Assembly (NCBI GenBank): GCA_035252155.1
Contig: DATFDL010000331.1
Coordinates: forward strand, 1-16,308
DNA: 16,308 nucleotides
Direction: 5' to 3'
Source of the DNA: JAICLL01 sp035252155
GTDB lineage: Bacteria; Planctomycetota; Planctomycetia; Pirellulales; JAICIG01
In this document: one piece after another, positions 6,283 to 13,504 of the stretch
Numbering within the stretch: position 1 is the stretch's first letter
Layout: every line of letters begins with the position of its first letter
Made by a program: the position numbers and the translations under genes
Notes under the pieces: model-generated
What the model was told of the DNA's origin: nothing
Seen by the model: the letters and a program-made list of their open reading frames with translations, nothing else
Databases searched by the model: none

Positions 6283-7857
6283 TCATTCCGGCAGCGGCTT
6301 GCCGCGGGTTTCGGGAGCGAAGCAGATCAGCACCAGCCCGACCAGGTAAATCAAGCTCATCGAAGAACAGGCCAAGGGATAGCCGCCGGCGAGCGTGATG
6401 GGACCGATCGCCGCTTCCTGGGGAAATTGGTCCATCAAGTTGCCGATTTGCAACGCCCCAACGGCGGCCAGAATCCGCCCAAAGTTGTAGCCGAACCCTT
6501 GGCATGTCGCGCGGACGCCGGTGCGGAATAATTCGGGCAGATAGAGCGGCAGCCAGCCATAAAACGAGGCCGTGCAGACGCCTACTGTGAACACCGAATA
6601 CAAGAATTGCTGACCGAACTCTGAATTGAACTGATAGAACCAGATCAGTGCGGCAATCGAGATGATGCAAAGTATCGCATAGGTAATGCGCCGTCCGAGC
6701 CAACCGCCGACCAGCGCCGCGGCGATCGTTCCGACGATCGCTCCTACGGCCGAGTACATTTGGGTTTGCTCCTTGGCGGTCGCCTGCCCATTGGTCAATT
6801 GATCGGCCCAAGTCGGAGCCCAGGTGGCCGCCGACCAGGTCGCCAGCAGGGGCACGCCCGCGAGGCCTGCCGCCAAAAGCATCCGTCCCAGAGTCGAACG
6901 CCACGCCGTCGCCGACAGCGCACTTGCCCGGTTTTCGCGCTGCAAATATCGCAAGACGGGGTAGCTATACCCGGCAACGGCCACGGCGACGCCCAAAAGC
7001 GTGATCACCAGGCGTAGGCCGAGACCGCAGGGCATCGCCCAGACGGTGATCGTCAGTGCCGGGCCAACGGCGCCTACCAGCACGCCCAACAGATCGCGCG
7101 TAGCCCAGTGCGAAGCTCCGCCGCGCTGCTGCTCGTGACGCCAACGCGGCGATTCGGGCACAAACAGGCGTATGAGCATCGTAAGGGCGGCCGGCGCTGT
7201 GCCTGCGATCATCATAATCCGCCAGCCTTTGTGAGAGACCAACGATGTCACCCAACCCGCCGGGAAGCTGCACTTCAGAAGCACCGATTCGATGTCTGCC
7301 AGTCCCTCGCCCACGGCGAAACCCAGCGCGCCGACCAAAAAGAACCCGAGATTGGCAGAAGCGCCAATCAGGCCGGCCATCAGCGCTCGCGAGCGATTCG
7401 GCCAGACCTCCATGACCAGGGCGACACCGAGCGACCATTCGCCGCCGATGCCCAAAGAAGAGATGAACCGCAGCACGCCGATTTGCCAGGCAGTACCCGC
7501 CACTCCGCAGAGTCCGGTGAAGACGGCGTAGGTGAGCACGCTGAGCGTCATGGCGCGCACGCGACCGATGCGGTCGCCTAACCAACCGAACAAGACTCCG
7601 CCCGTGGCCGCTCCGACCAGAAAGCTGGCGGTGATGATGCCCAACCATTTGCCGACCTCACTTTCGTCGACGGGCGCACCCACCGTCGGGGCCAAGAGCT
7701 CGCGCAGCGCCGGCCGGCCGACTTGAGAGAAAAGACTTTGCTCGGCGCCGTCGAACATCCAGCCCAGCAGGGCCGCCGCCAGCACCAGCCACTGGCCGCG
7801 GGTCACGCCCGTCGGCGACGCGTCGTCGGGTTTCGTCGCTGCCGCACCGCTGTTCAT
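6283..7857 (-). CDS. MFS transporter, sugar-porter/metabolite-proton symporter type
   Basis: The protein has 524 residues and about 12 predicted membrane helices. After a polar 20-residue N-tail, helix 1 contains GWMFDGAEQ. Loop 2-3 carries the MFS motif A GWLGDRIGR (91-99). Helices 4-5 have 'RFISSLGIGGEWSLGVALVMEVWP' in two adjoining parts, central loop motif PESPRW is at 234-239, 'LPELFRTGVRATCQGF' is at 440-455, and PETRGKPLPE ends the protein. PESPRW and PETRGK are sugar-porter (SP, TCDB 2.A.1.1) hallmarks; the 'LPELFRT.VRATCQGF.YN.GR' region is also found in aromatic-acid and metabolite symporters, so the substrate cannot be named. The gene starts 21 bp after the stop of another MFS gene on the same strand, so the two are probably co-transcribed. 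No clear Shine-Dalgarno is seen. The two share the 'RPAL.ELL' region after helix 1 and may be paralogues. Confidence 0.87.
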   Translation of the reverse strand: MNSGAAATKPDDASPTGVTRGQWLVLAAALLGWMFDGAEQSLFSQVGRPALRELLAPTVGAPVDESEVGKWLGIITASFLVGAATGGVLFGWLGDRIGRVRAMTLSVLTYAVFTGLCGVAGTAWQIGVLRFISSLGIGGEWSLGVALVMEVWPNRSRALMAGLIGASANLGFFLVGALGFAVGEGLADIESVLLKCSFPAGWVTSLVSHKGWRIMMIAGTAPAALTMLIRLFVPESPRWRHEQQRGGASHWATRDLLGVLVGAVGPALTITVWAMPCGLGLRLVITLLGVAVAVAGYSYPVLRYLQRENRASALSATAWRSTLGRMLLAAGLAGVPLLATWSAATWAPTWADQLTNGQATAKEQTQMYSAVGAIVGTIAAALVGGWLGRRITYAILCIISIAALIWFYQFNSEFGQQFLYSVFTVGVCTASFYGWLPLYLPELFRTGVRATCQGFGYNFGRILAAVGALQIGNLMDQFPQEAAIGPITLAGGYPLACSSMSLIYLVGLVLICFAPETRGKPLPE

Positions 7858-7878
7858 GTTCGATAAGAAAATGGGGCT

Positions 7879-9351
7879 TCAATCGGGCAATGTTTCCGCT
7901 TTCGGCTCCGGTAGCGCGAACGAGGCGATAGTTCCCGTGGCGTAAACCAATAGAGCGACGGCAGCCGCGGCATACGCCACGCTGGCCGGCCGCGTGATTC
8001 CGGGCAGCGCCGACAACATGATTGGAGCAAGACTAGTGGCCAGCGGATTTGCCGCCGTGCCAATCATGCGGCCGCCGACGTTGGCCGCAAAGCTTTCACC
8101 CGTGCCCCTGAGATAGGTCGGGTAGACGCGCGGCAAATAGTTTCCCCAAAAACTAAACTGAGCCACGGTGAAAAATCCCGCTGCGAACATGCCCCACTTC
8201 AGCACCGCGAGGCTCGAATCGCCCAAGTTGCCGGCCGCCGGAATAAAAAAGACGAGAGGAATAATGGCAAGCCCCGGAACTTGAAACAGGCGAAGCAACT
8301 TTCGTCGGCTGGCGATGCGAATGGCGAGCCAAGCCAGGGCGAAGCGACCCACTAATCCGCCGACTTCCTGATAGAGTTGGACTCGCCCGACGACGGCTTG
8401 CTGCTCGGCGGTCAACGACTTGACCTTCTCGGTAATCGAGGCGTGCTCGGAGCTGTCTTCCGGAACCTGGTCGAGCTGCTTGCGAAGCTTCACCAGTTGC
8501 GCCAAGTTTGGCACGAGGCCCGGCACGATTTGGGGAGTAAGTTGAATCGCGCCGAACGCCGCTCCATAGCTGCAAGCGAAAATCAGCGCGGTGACGATCG
8601 TGGTTCGCCGAAACTCCGGTTGGAAAAGCTCGCCGAAGCTCGGACGTTTGAGCGTGCCGGCTTCTTTTTTTCGCTGCCAGGCGGGAGACTCGGGCAGGAA
8701 CGGTCGAATCACCAGGAGCGGTATGGCGGGAATCAGTCCAGAGGCCAGGGTGTAACGCCAAAACGCATTTGGTCCATGAAACGGCATCCAATCTGGGAAG
8801 CTCTTGGCATGGTCGACAAAATAGAGGAACGCGCCGGTGACCATGAGCCCGCCGATCGACGAAAACGCCTGGGTATATCCCAGCACCTTTTCACGCTGCT
8901 CGGGATTTGGGAAAAGCTCCGAAAGCCAAGCAACCGCCGCGACGAATTCGACACAGACGCCGATGAAGGTGGTGCAGCGCAGCACCAGCAGCATCTCGGC
9001 TGAGGTGCTGAACCCGGCCGCCGCGGCGGAAAAAGCGTAGAGCAAAATACTCCATACCAGGACGCGGCGCCGCCCAAGTATGTCGGTGAGATAGCCGCCC
9101 AGCAGACCGAAAGTGCCGCCGCAAACCGCGCTGCCCCACATCACGTATCCCGTCCACTTGAGGATGGCGGCGTGCCCGCTGTCGGTGTATTGATTGACGT
9201 GCAACAGCTCGGCCAATGCCGGGCGGGCAATCAGCGGCATCATCAGCAGCTCGTAGATGTCGAAGGCGAAGCCGATCGACGCGATGACGCAAATCAACCA
9301 CTGAACGGCGGAAAGACTTTGATTTTGCGGCGCGGGAGACGAACCGTTCAT
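7879..9351 (-). CDS. MFS transporter with an extended charged loop between the two halves of its C-terminal bundle
   Basis: The protein has 490 residues from the ATG at 9351. An ATG at 9435 would add 28 Arg/Pro-rich residues before helix 1 and is less likely, but neither start has a clear ribosome binding site. Helix 1 holds 'GFAFDIYELLMMPLIARPAL', motif A is GGYLTDILGRRR (85-96), PESPAW (220-225) marks the central loop, and 'YLPRVYPTYLRGTGESF' precedes helix 11. Between about 281 and 325 there is a long charged stretch (KLRKQLDQVPEDSSEH...TEKVKSLTAEQQAVV) predicted to be helical, much longer than the usual loop between helices 7 and 8. It may form an extra-membrane coiled hairpin that modifies substrate access or binds a partner. 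The gene forms a two-gene unit with the downstream MFS gene. The substrate is unknown. Confidence 0.85.
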   Translation of the reverse strand: MNGSSPAPQNQSLSAVQWLICVIASIGFAFDIYELLMMPLIARPALAELLHVNQYTDSGHAAILKWTGYVMWGSAVCGGTFGLLGGYLTDILGRRRVLVWSILLYAFSAAAAGFSTSAEMLLVLRCTTFIGVCVEFVAAVAWLSELFPNPEQREKVLGYTQAFSSIGGLMVTGAFLYFVDHAKSFPDWMPFHGPNAFWRYTLASGLIPAIPLLVIRPFLPESPAWQRKKEAGTLKRPSFGELFQPEFRRTTIVTALIFACSYGAAFGAIQLTPQIVPGLVPNLAQLVKLRKQLDQVPEDSSEHASITEKVKSLTAEQQAVVGRVQLYQEVGGLVGRFALAWLAIRIASRRKLLRLFQVPGLAIIPLVFFIPAAGNLGDSSLAVLKWGMFAAGFFTVAQFSFWGNYLPRVYPTYLRGTGESFAANVGGRMIGTAANPLATSLAPIMLSALPGITRPASVAYAAAAVALLVYATGTIASFALPEPKAETLPD

Positions 9352-9492
9352 GTCGCGTTGTCGAGGAGGGCGCAGGCGGGGCGGGAGCGACGCGAGCGCT
9401 TTGCCAAACGGCCGCGCCGGTCGTCCCACGAGCATAACAAGCCGCGCCGCCCGACGCCAGCAGGTGGGAGCTACGCATCAGTCGCGCTGGAG

Positions 9493-9518
9493 CCCCGACT
9501 TCTCACGAAGCTGGCTAC
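9493..9518 (-). repeat. REP-like element copy C (GTAG head, imperfect 8-nt stem, GTGA loop)
   Basis: On the minus strand GTAG (9518-9515) is followed by CCAGCTTC, the loop GTGA and GAAGTCGG. Of eight possible pairs, six are Watson-Crick, one is G-U and one is mismatched. Head and loop are identical to copies A and B. It lies in the 193-bp gap between the pil-like operon and the first MFS gene, 27 bp after the operon's last stop, where it could also work as the operon's 3' hairpin. Confidence 0.7.
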
Positions 9519-9544
9519 AGATGAATCGGGGATCGCTGGCCCGG

Positions 9545-11725
9545 TTATTTCTTCTTAGGCTTCGTGTCCTTCTTGTTGCCGCCCCCAGGATCGAAGCTGA
9601 ACGCGTTCTCGAAAGCGGCATCCGGGTCTTCTTCTTTGTCGGGATCTTTCAGCGCGCCCTGTGCGGCCTTCTCCATCTCGAACGACTGCGAGTCGCCCGC
9701 CTCGTCGAGAATGGCGAATTGCCCGTCGCCACGCAACACCAATACATGACCGGGACCTGCTACCTTGCCACGACCCGCCGAAATCGAATCGCCGCCCAGA
9801 ATGTCGATCAGCAACGTATCGGTCTGGAAGTCGATTTCGATTTTACGCCCGGTGTTGTTTGGCGCGTCGGGGTCGGGCACCAGCACTTCGGCGTCCGGCT
9901 CGTTGAGCACCGTGCCGCGCCGCACCGCCAGCGGGCCGTTGAAAAACTTACGGGCCTCGGTGGCTTCCTCCTGGTCGAACTGTTTCAGGGCCAACTCGAC
10001 CGTCGGCTCGCCTCCGGACTCTTTGCCCAGCGGTCCGGCCAACAACTGGCTGCCGTATCGCACGCTCACCGGCGGCGACGGCTCCGACCAGGCGGCCTCA
10101 CGATACGGTCCCTCGCGATCGGCGTAGTTTTCCAAATAGCGGATCGGCACTTCGTAGTTCGGATTAAAGAAAACGAGCTTCACCCGGTACTGATACACCT
10201 TGCCCGGCTCGACCTCGAAATCGAAAAACCGGAACAGCTTCCACTCAGGCGGACGCTGCCCTTGGCGGACGTCGGCGGCGCCTTGCATACCGGACATGCC
10301 GCCGTAGCCGCCGGCCATTCCTCCATAGCCGCCGCCCATGCCGCCATATCCACCCATCATGCCGCCCATACCGCCGTAGCCCCCCATCATTCCGCCCATG
10401 CCGCCCATGCCACCGTACCCACCGGCCATGCCGCCATAGCCGCCACCCGCGCCGCCGCGCCCGGTACGGCCGTCGGCCTGCCGCGCGGTGCCGCGCTGGT
10501 TCGTGCGGTCGGGCTTCTTCTCTTTTTGCCGGCGCTGGGCGGCTTGCCGCTCTTCCTCGGCGCGCACTGCCGAAAGCAGCGGAATTTTGGGATGCGTGAC
10601 TTCCAAAGGATCGAGATCGGCCCCAACCAGGGGAGGCAACGGCTCGGTGATGAGCTCAAGGTATTCGGCCGGCACGACGTCAGGGTAGTCTCCAGTCCAA
10701 GTGCGCATGTCGTCCCAAGCCTTGGCGACATCCACACTTTGCCACTTGGGCTCTTGCCCTGGCACGACCTCGGCCCGCTCGATATCGGGCCTCACGTAAT
10801 GCGGAACGTTGCGCGATTTATCCGGATACGTCGAGTCGCGAAACGTTTTTTGATAGTCTTGATACTGCGCGGCGTAAGGAATGGCCCCGACCAGGCAGAC
10901 CCAATAGCGGCCTTCGAGATGCGCCCCGGTGGGCACCGACGTGAGCACATGCTCGCCGGCGGCCTGCTTGCGGGCGGCCAGCGCCGCCGCCTCTTCGGCC
11001 TTGGCTTGCACTTCTTGCTGACGCTTCTTTTCTTCTTTCTCTTTCTTTTGCTCTTCGCGCCGGTTTGTTCGCTGCCGTCCGCCGGGGCCCATCATGCCAC
11101 CTTGCATTCCCATGCCGCCTTGCATACCGCCCGGCATCAGGCCCGGCATTGCGCCTCCCCTGCCCCCCATCATCTGTTCCTGCATTTTCGACATATCGGG
11201 CATGTTAGGCATCAGGCCAGGCGCGCCTCCTGGTCCGCTCATTCCTCCCATTCCGTCGGCGCCCATCATCTGATCGCTCATCATGCTCGATCCAGGCTGC
11301 GGCAGCTCCCGGGCCTCGCCAATGGCAATCGGCCCATAACCCGACGAAACCAACAGATCGGTCAACGCCAAATACTTGGGCATGGCGCGGCGAATGTTTT
11401 GTTCTTGATAGGGCCGTTCGAGCGGCTCGATTTCATAATAGCTGGCGTCGACCAAGGCCGGCCCCGCGGCGCCCAGACCCGTGAAATCGGGCACCTGCGC
11501 CAACTTCTCGAACTTTTCAGGGGGTTGCGAGCTTTCGACCTGCTGGCTGATTCGGTCGGCCACGGCGGTCAACTCGGCCGGGGTCTGACCGTAGGGCTTC
11601 ATCTTCAGCGCCGACCAGGCGATGAGCAGCAGCGCCAGCACAAAGCCGCCGAAGACGATCTTCTCGACGTGCAAAATGAGAAATGTCTTAAGCTGTTGCT
11701 TGTCGAATTTCACTTTGGCTTTCAT
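9545..11725 (-). CDS. Single-pass membrane protein with Met/Gly- and Gly/Tyr/Met-rich tracts, third gene of the pil-like operon
   Basis: The protein has 726 residues; I do not recognise a named family. A short basic cytoplasmic tail (1-20) precedes one membrane helix (about 21-40, 'VEKIVFGGFVLALLLIAWSAL' as two overlapping parts) and the rest is predicted periplasmic. A segment at 80-140 contains 'YYEIEPLERPYQEQNIRRAMPKYLALTDLLV'-like sequence. Then come a Met/Gly-rich stretch (147-217, with PGLMPNMPDM), a highly charged Lys/Glu helix (221-252), a globular part (255-390), and a GGM/GGY repeat tract (427-480). Next is a beta-rich part (495-560) with 'PGKVYQYRVKLVFFNP' and 'WSEPSPPVSV', resembling a fibronectin type III strand pattern, and a Lys-rich end. 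AGGAGG 6 nt upstream fixes the ATG at 11725. Position and topology place it in the slot of PilP or GspC, but no sequence motif proves that. Confidence 0.8.
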   Translation of the reverse strand: MKAKVKFDKQQLKTFLILHVEKIVFGGFVLALLLIAWSALKMKPYGQTPAELTAVADRISQQVESSQPPEKFEKLAQVPDFTGLGAAGPALVDASYYEIEPLERPYQEQNIRRAMPKYLALTDLLVSSGYGPIAIGEARELPQPGSSMMSDQMMGADGMGGMSGPGGAPGLMPNMPDMSKMQEQMMGGRGGAMPGLMPGGMQGGMGMQGGMMGPGGRQRTNRREEQKKEKEEKKRQQEVQAKAEEAAALAARKQAAGEHVLTSVPTGAHLEGRYWVCLVGAIPYAAQYQDYQKTFRDSTYPDKSRNVPHYVRPDIERAEVVPGQEPKWQSVDVAKAWDDMRTWTGDYPDVVPAEYLELITEPLPPLVGADLDPLEVTHPKIPLLSAVRAEEERQAAQRRQKEKKPDRTNQRGTARQADGRTGRGGAGGGYGGMAGGYGGMGGMGGMMGGYGGMGGMMGGYGGMGGGYGGMAGGYGGMSGMQGAADVRQGQRPPEWKLFRFFDFEVEPGKVYQYRVKLVFFNPNYEVPIRYLENYADREGPYREAAWSEPSPPVSVRYGSQLLAGPLGKESGGEPTVELALKQFDQEEATEARKFFNGPLAVRRGTVLNEPDAEVLVPDPDAPNNTGRKIEIDFQTDTLLIDILGGDSISAGRGKVAGPGHVLVLRGDGQFAILDEAGDSQSFEMEKAAQGALKDPDKEEDPDAAFENAFSFDPGGGNKKDTKPKKK
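10286..10447 (-). repeat. Gly-Gly-Met / Gly-Gly-Tyr coding repeat
   Basis: Residues 427-480 of the third operon protein consist of about eighteen GGY, GGM, AGG or MGG triplets, encoded by degenerate 9-21 bp DNA repeats with varying wobble bases. The synonymous variety shows the tract has been kept at protein level and is not a fresh slippage product. Gly/Tyr/Met-rich tracts are typically disordered and prone to self-association. Confidence 0.85.
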
Positions 11726-11731
11726 GCGGCG

Positions 11732-11737
11732 CCTCCT
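11732..11737 (-). promoter_or_regulatory. Shine-Dalgarno AGGAGG that fixes the start at 11725
   Basis: A perfect AGGAGG lies 6 nt before the ATG at 11725. It excludes the in-frame ATG at 11785, which would add 20 residues that run through the intergenic gap. Confidence 0.85.
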
Positions 11738-11802
11738 GACTTGTCGTTCTGTTTCGAGCCTCTGACTCGCCCCGAGAATTTCCACTTTCTGAGAAGTCCA
11801 CA

Positions 11803-11817
11803 GTGGGCAATGCCCAC
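11803..11817. repeat. Palindrome GTGGGCA-A-TGCCCAC inside the operon
   Basis: Perfect 7-nt arms (11803-11809 and 11811-11817) surround a single base, in the 99-bp gap between the second and third operon genes, starting 7 bp after the second gene's stop. It has the look of a dispersed intergenic repeat. In mRNA it could form a hairpin that lowers or separates expression of the third gene; no T-run follows, so full termination is unlikely. Confidence 0.5.
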
Positions 11818-11824
11818 CCCACGG

Positions 11825-13501
11825 TTAGCGACCACCTTGGCGCATGTTCGGGGTCTGCGGCATGAGGCCCGGCTGACCCTGACCCTGCTGCATCACGCCT
11901 TGCATGCCCTGCATGTTGGGCATGTCTGGCATCAAACCAGGCGTTGCTCCCGATCCGCCGGTCATGCCGCCCATTGGGCCCATGCCGCCGGCCATTCCCA
12001 TGCCGCCGCCGCCCATCATCCCCATGCCGGCCATGGCGCCCCCCGCGGCCCGGCGTTTTCCGCCCGGCACGCTGACGGCCACCGAAGGCACGCCAAAAAA
12101 CCGCTTGGCTGGACTGCCGGACGTGCCACCGCCCAGCTTGGCGAGATCCGGAACATTGTAAAGATAGATGACACCGCTGAGCTCGATCAGCGCGTCGTAA
12201 TTGAGCGTTTCGACTTCTCCCTCGCGATTGCCGCCGCCGAACATCCCGCCCATGCCGAGAAATCCGCCCAGGGCATTGCGGTTGCCGCTCGGCCCGGCGG
12301 CGTCGAGCGACCGCACCCGCACTTCGCGGGTTTCGACCGGCAGCGAGGCGTTGGCGCAAGCCGCAATCAGCTCCGGCAGTTTGCGTTGATCCATAATCAA
12401 CCGCATGTGGACAAACACTTGCTTGAATTCGGCGTAGGGACCGGCGTAGGGATCGCTCGTCGGACCGGTGCTCCGTATCGGCTCGCCTTTATCGTCGATG
12501 TAGCGGCCGTCGAGAAGTGCCTGGTCGTCGTTCGCCGCGCCCGCCGCGGCCGCGGCCGGTGCGCCGCCCCCAGCCTCCGGCGGCTTGGGCACCTCGATAT
12601 TTCCCGCGGGGCCATTGGCGGCCGGCTTGCCGCCGGTAGCCGGGGGGCCTGCACCAGCATCGGGCGTGACCAGTGCGCTAGCACCATCCTTCTCATTGGC
12701 GATGGCCCATTGAGCCACGTCGAGCGCCTCGATCTTTTTGATGGGCGCTTTGCGCGAGTCCTCCGCCCCCTTATTGACTTCGTTGATGACGCCGATCAGC
12801 GACTCGAAGAGCCAATAATCTTCCTGAGCCAGCCGAACCTTGAGCGACGAGGGCGTGCCGTCGGTGTAGTATCGCTCGATGATTTCGTCGCGGCTCTCTT
12901 GCGGCCAAACCACCAACCCTTCGTACTCAACCGGCGCTTCGGCGCCGCCGATACCCAGCGCTTGACCGGCGCCGGCCAGCAAACCACCTTCCTCGGCGTC
13001 CTCGTCACCGTCGGCCGCCTCCTTGGGCCGGCGGATTTTCACCGACTCGAACAGCTCTTTCCATTCGTTCTTGACGTATTGCTCGTTGAAAGCCCTCAAG
13101 GCAAAACCAGGAATAGGAACGTCGTAGCCCGGCTTCACCTCTTTGCCGATATTGTAGGGCTGCCCACGGCCCACATCCATGTCGGGCCACTGAAACAAAT
13201 CCTTCTGGCGATCGTAGAGCTTGACCCAGGCCTCATAGACCTTCTGTTTGAGGCCCTCGTGCATGCCGTCGACCTTTTCCTTGAACAACCGGTTGGGCAA
13301 AAGGCCGTCCTCGCCGGTGGCAGCCGCCTTCTCGACCGATTGCTTGGCCGACTCGATCGCCGATTTATTCGCGGCAAACGCCTTGGCCAGGTTGCTGGTG
13401 GCCATCATCCAAACCACGATGGCGATGATGATGATCAACACCACCAGGATCCAAAAGTGGTGCTTCTTGGCGACGCCCAGATAGACTTTTACCTGGTCCA
13501 T
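11825..13501 (-). CDS. PilO/GspM-like single-pass membrane protein with Gly/Met-rich C-terminus
   Basis: The protein has 558 residues. A 14-residue cytoplasmic tail (MDQVKVYLGVAKKH) precedes one membrane helix (about 16-34) and a helical, coiled-coil-like segment (38-100). A periplasmic part follows, with acidic (160-172) and Ala/Pro/Gly-rich (275-325) linkers. A domain at about 355-450, 'FVHMRLIMDQRKLPELIAACANASLPVETREVRVR' (in adjoining parts), then '...NYDALIELSGVIYLYN', has the beta-alpha-beta layout of the ferredoxin-like domain of PilO and GspM. The last 75 residues are Gly/Met-rich and hold PGLMPDMPNM and PGLMPQTPNM. Its start is 3 bp after the PilM stop, with AAGGAG inside the PilM coding sequence, so translation is probably coupled. 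PilO pairs with PilN, and GspM with GspL, in the inner-membrane platform; the assignment is by topology and operon order, not by a decisive motif. Confidence 0.78.
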   Translation of the reverse strand: MDQVKVYLGVAKKHHFWILVVLIIIIAIVVWMMATSNLAKAFAANKSAIESAKQSVEKAAATGEDGLLPNRLFKEKVDGMHEGLKQKVYEAWVKLYDRQKDLFQWPDMDVGRGQPYNIGKEVKPGYDVPIPGFALRAFNEQYVKNEWKELFESVKIRRPKEAADGDEDAEEGGLLAGAGQALGIGGAEAPVEYEGLVVWPQESRDEIIERYYTDGTPSSLKVRLAQEDYWLFESLIGVINEVNKGAEDSRKAPIKKIEALDVAQWAIANEKDGASALVTPDAGAGPPATGGKPAANGPAGNIEVPKPPEAGGGAPAAAAAGAANDDQALLDGRYIDDKGEPIRSTGPTSDPYAGPYAEFKQVFVHMRLIMDQRKLPELIAACANASLPVETREVRVRSLDAAGPSGNRNALGGFLGMGGMFGGGNREGEVETLNYDALIELSGVIYLYNVPDLAKLGGGTSGSPAKRFFGVPSVAVSVPGGKRRAAGGAMAGMGMMGGGGMGMAGGMGPMGGMTGGSGATPGLMPDMPNMQGMQGVMQQGQGQPGLMPQTPNMRQGGR

Positions 13502-13504
13502 TGC

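Noticed and set aside
9352..9435. An N-terminal extension of the first MFS transporter using the ATG at 9435
   Set aside because: The added residues are Arg/Pro-rich and unlike an MFS N-terminus. The ATG at 9351 places helix 1 at the usual distance from the start. No ribosome binding site favours either.
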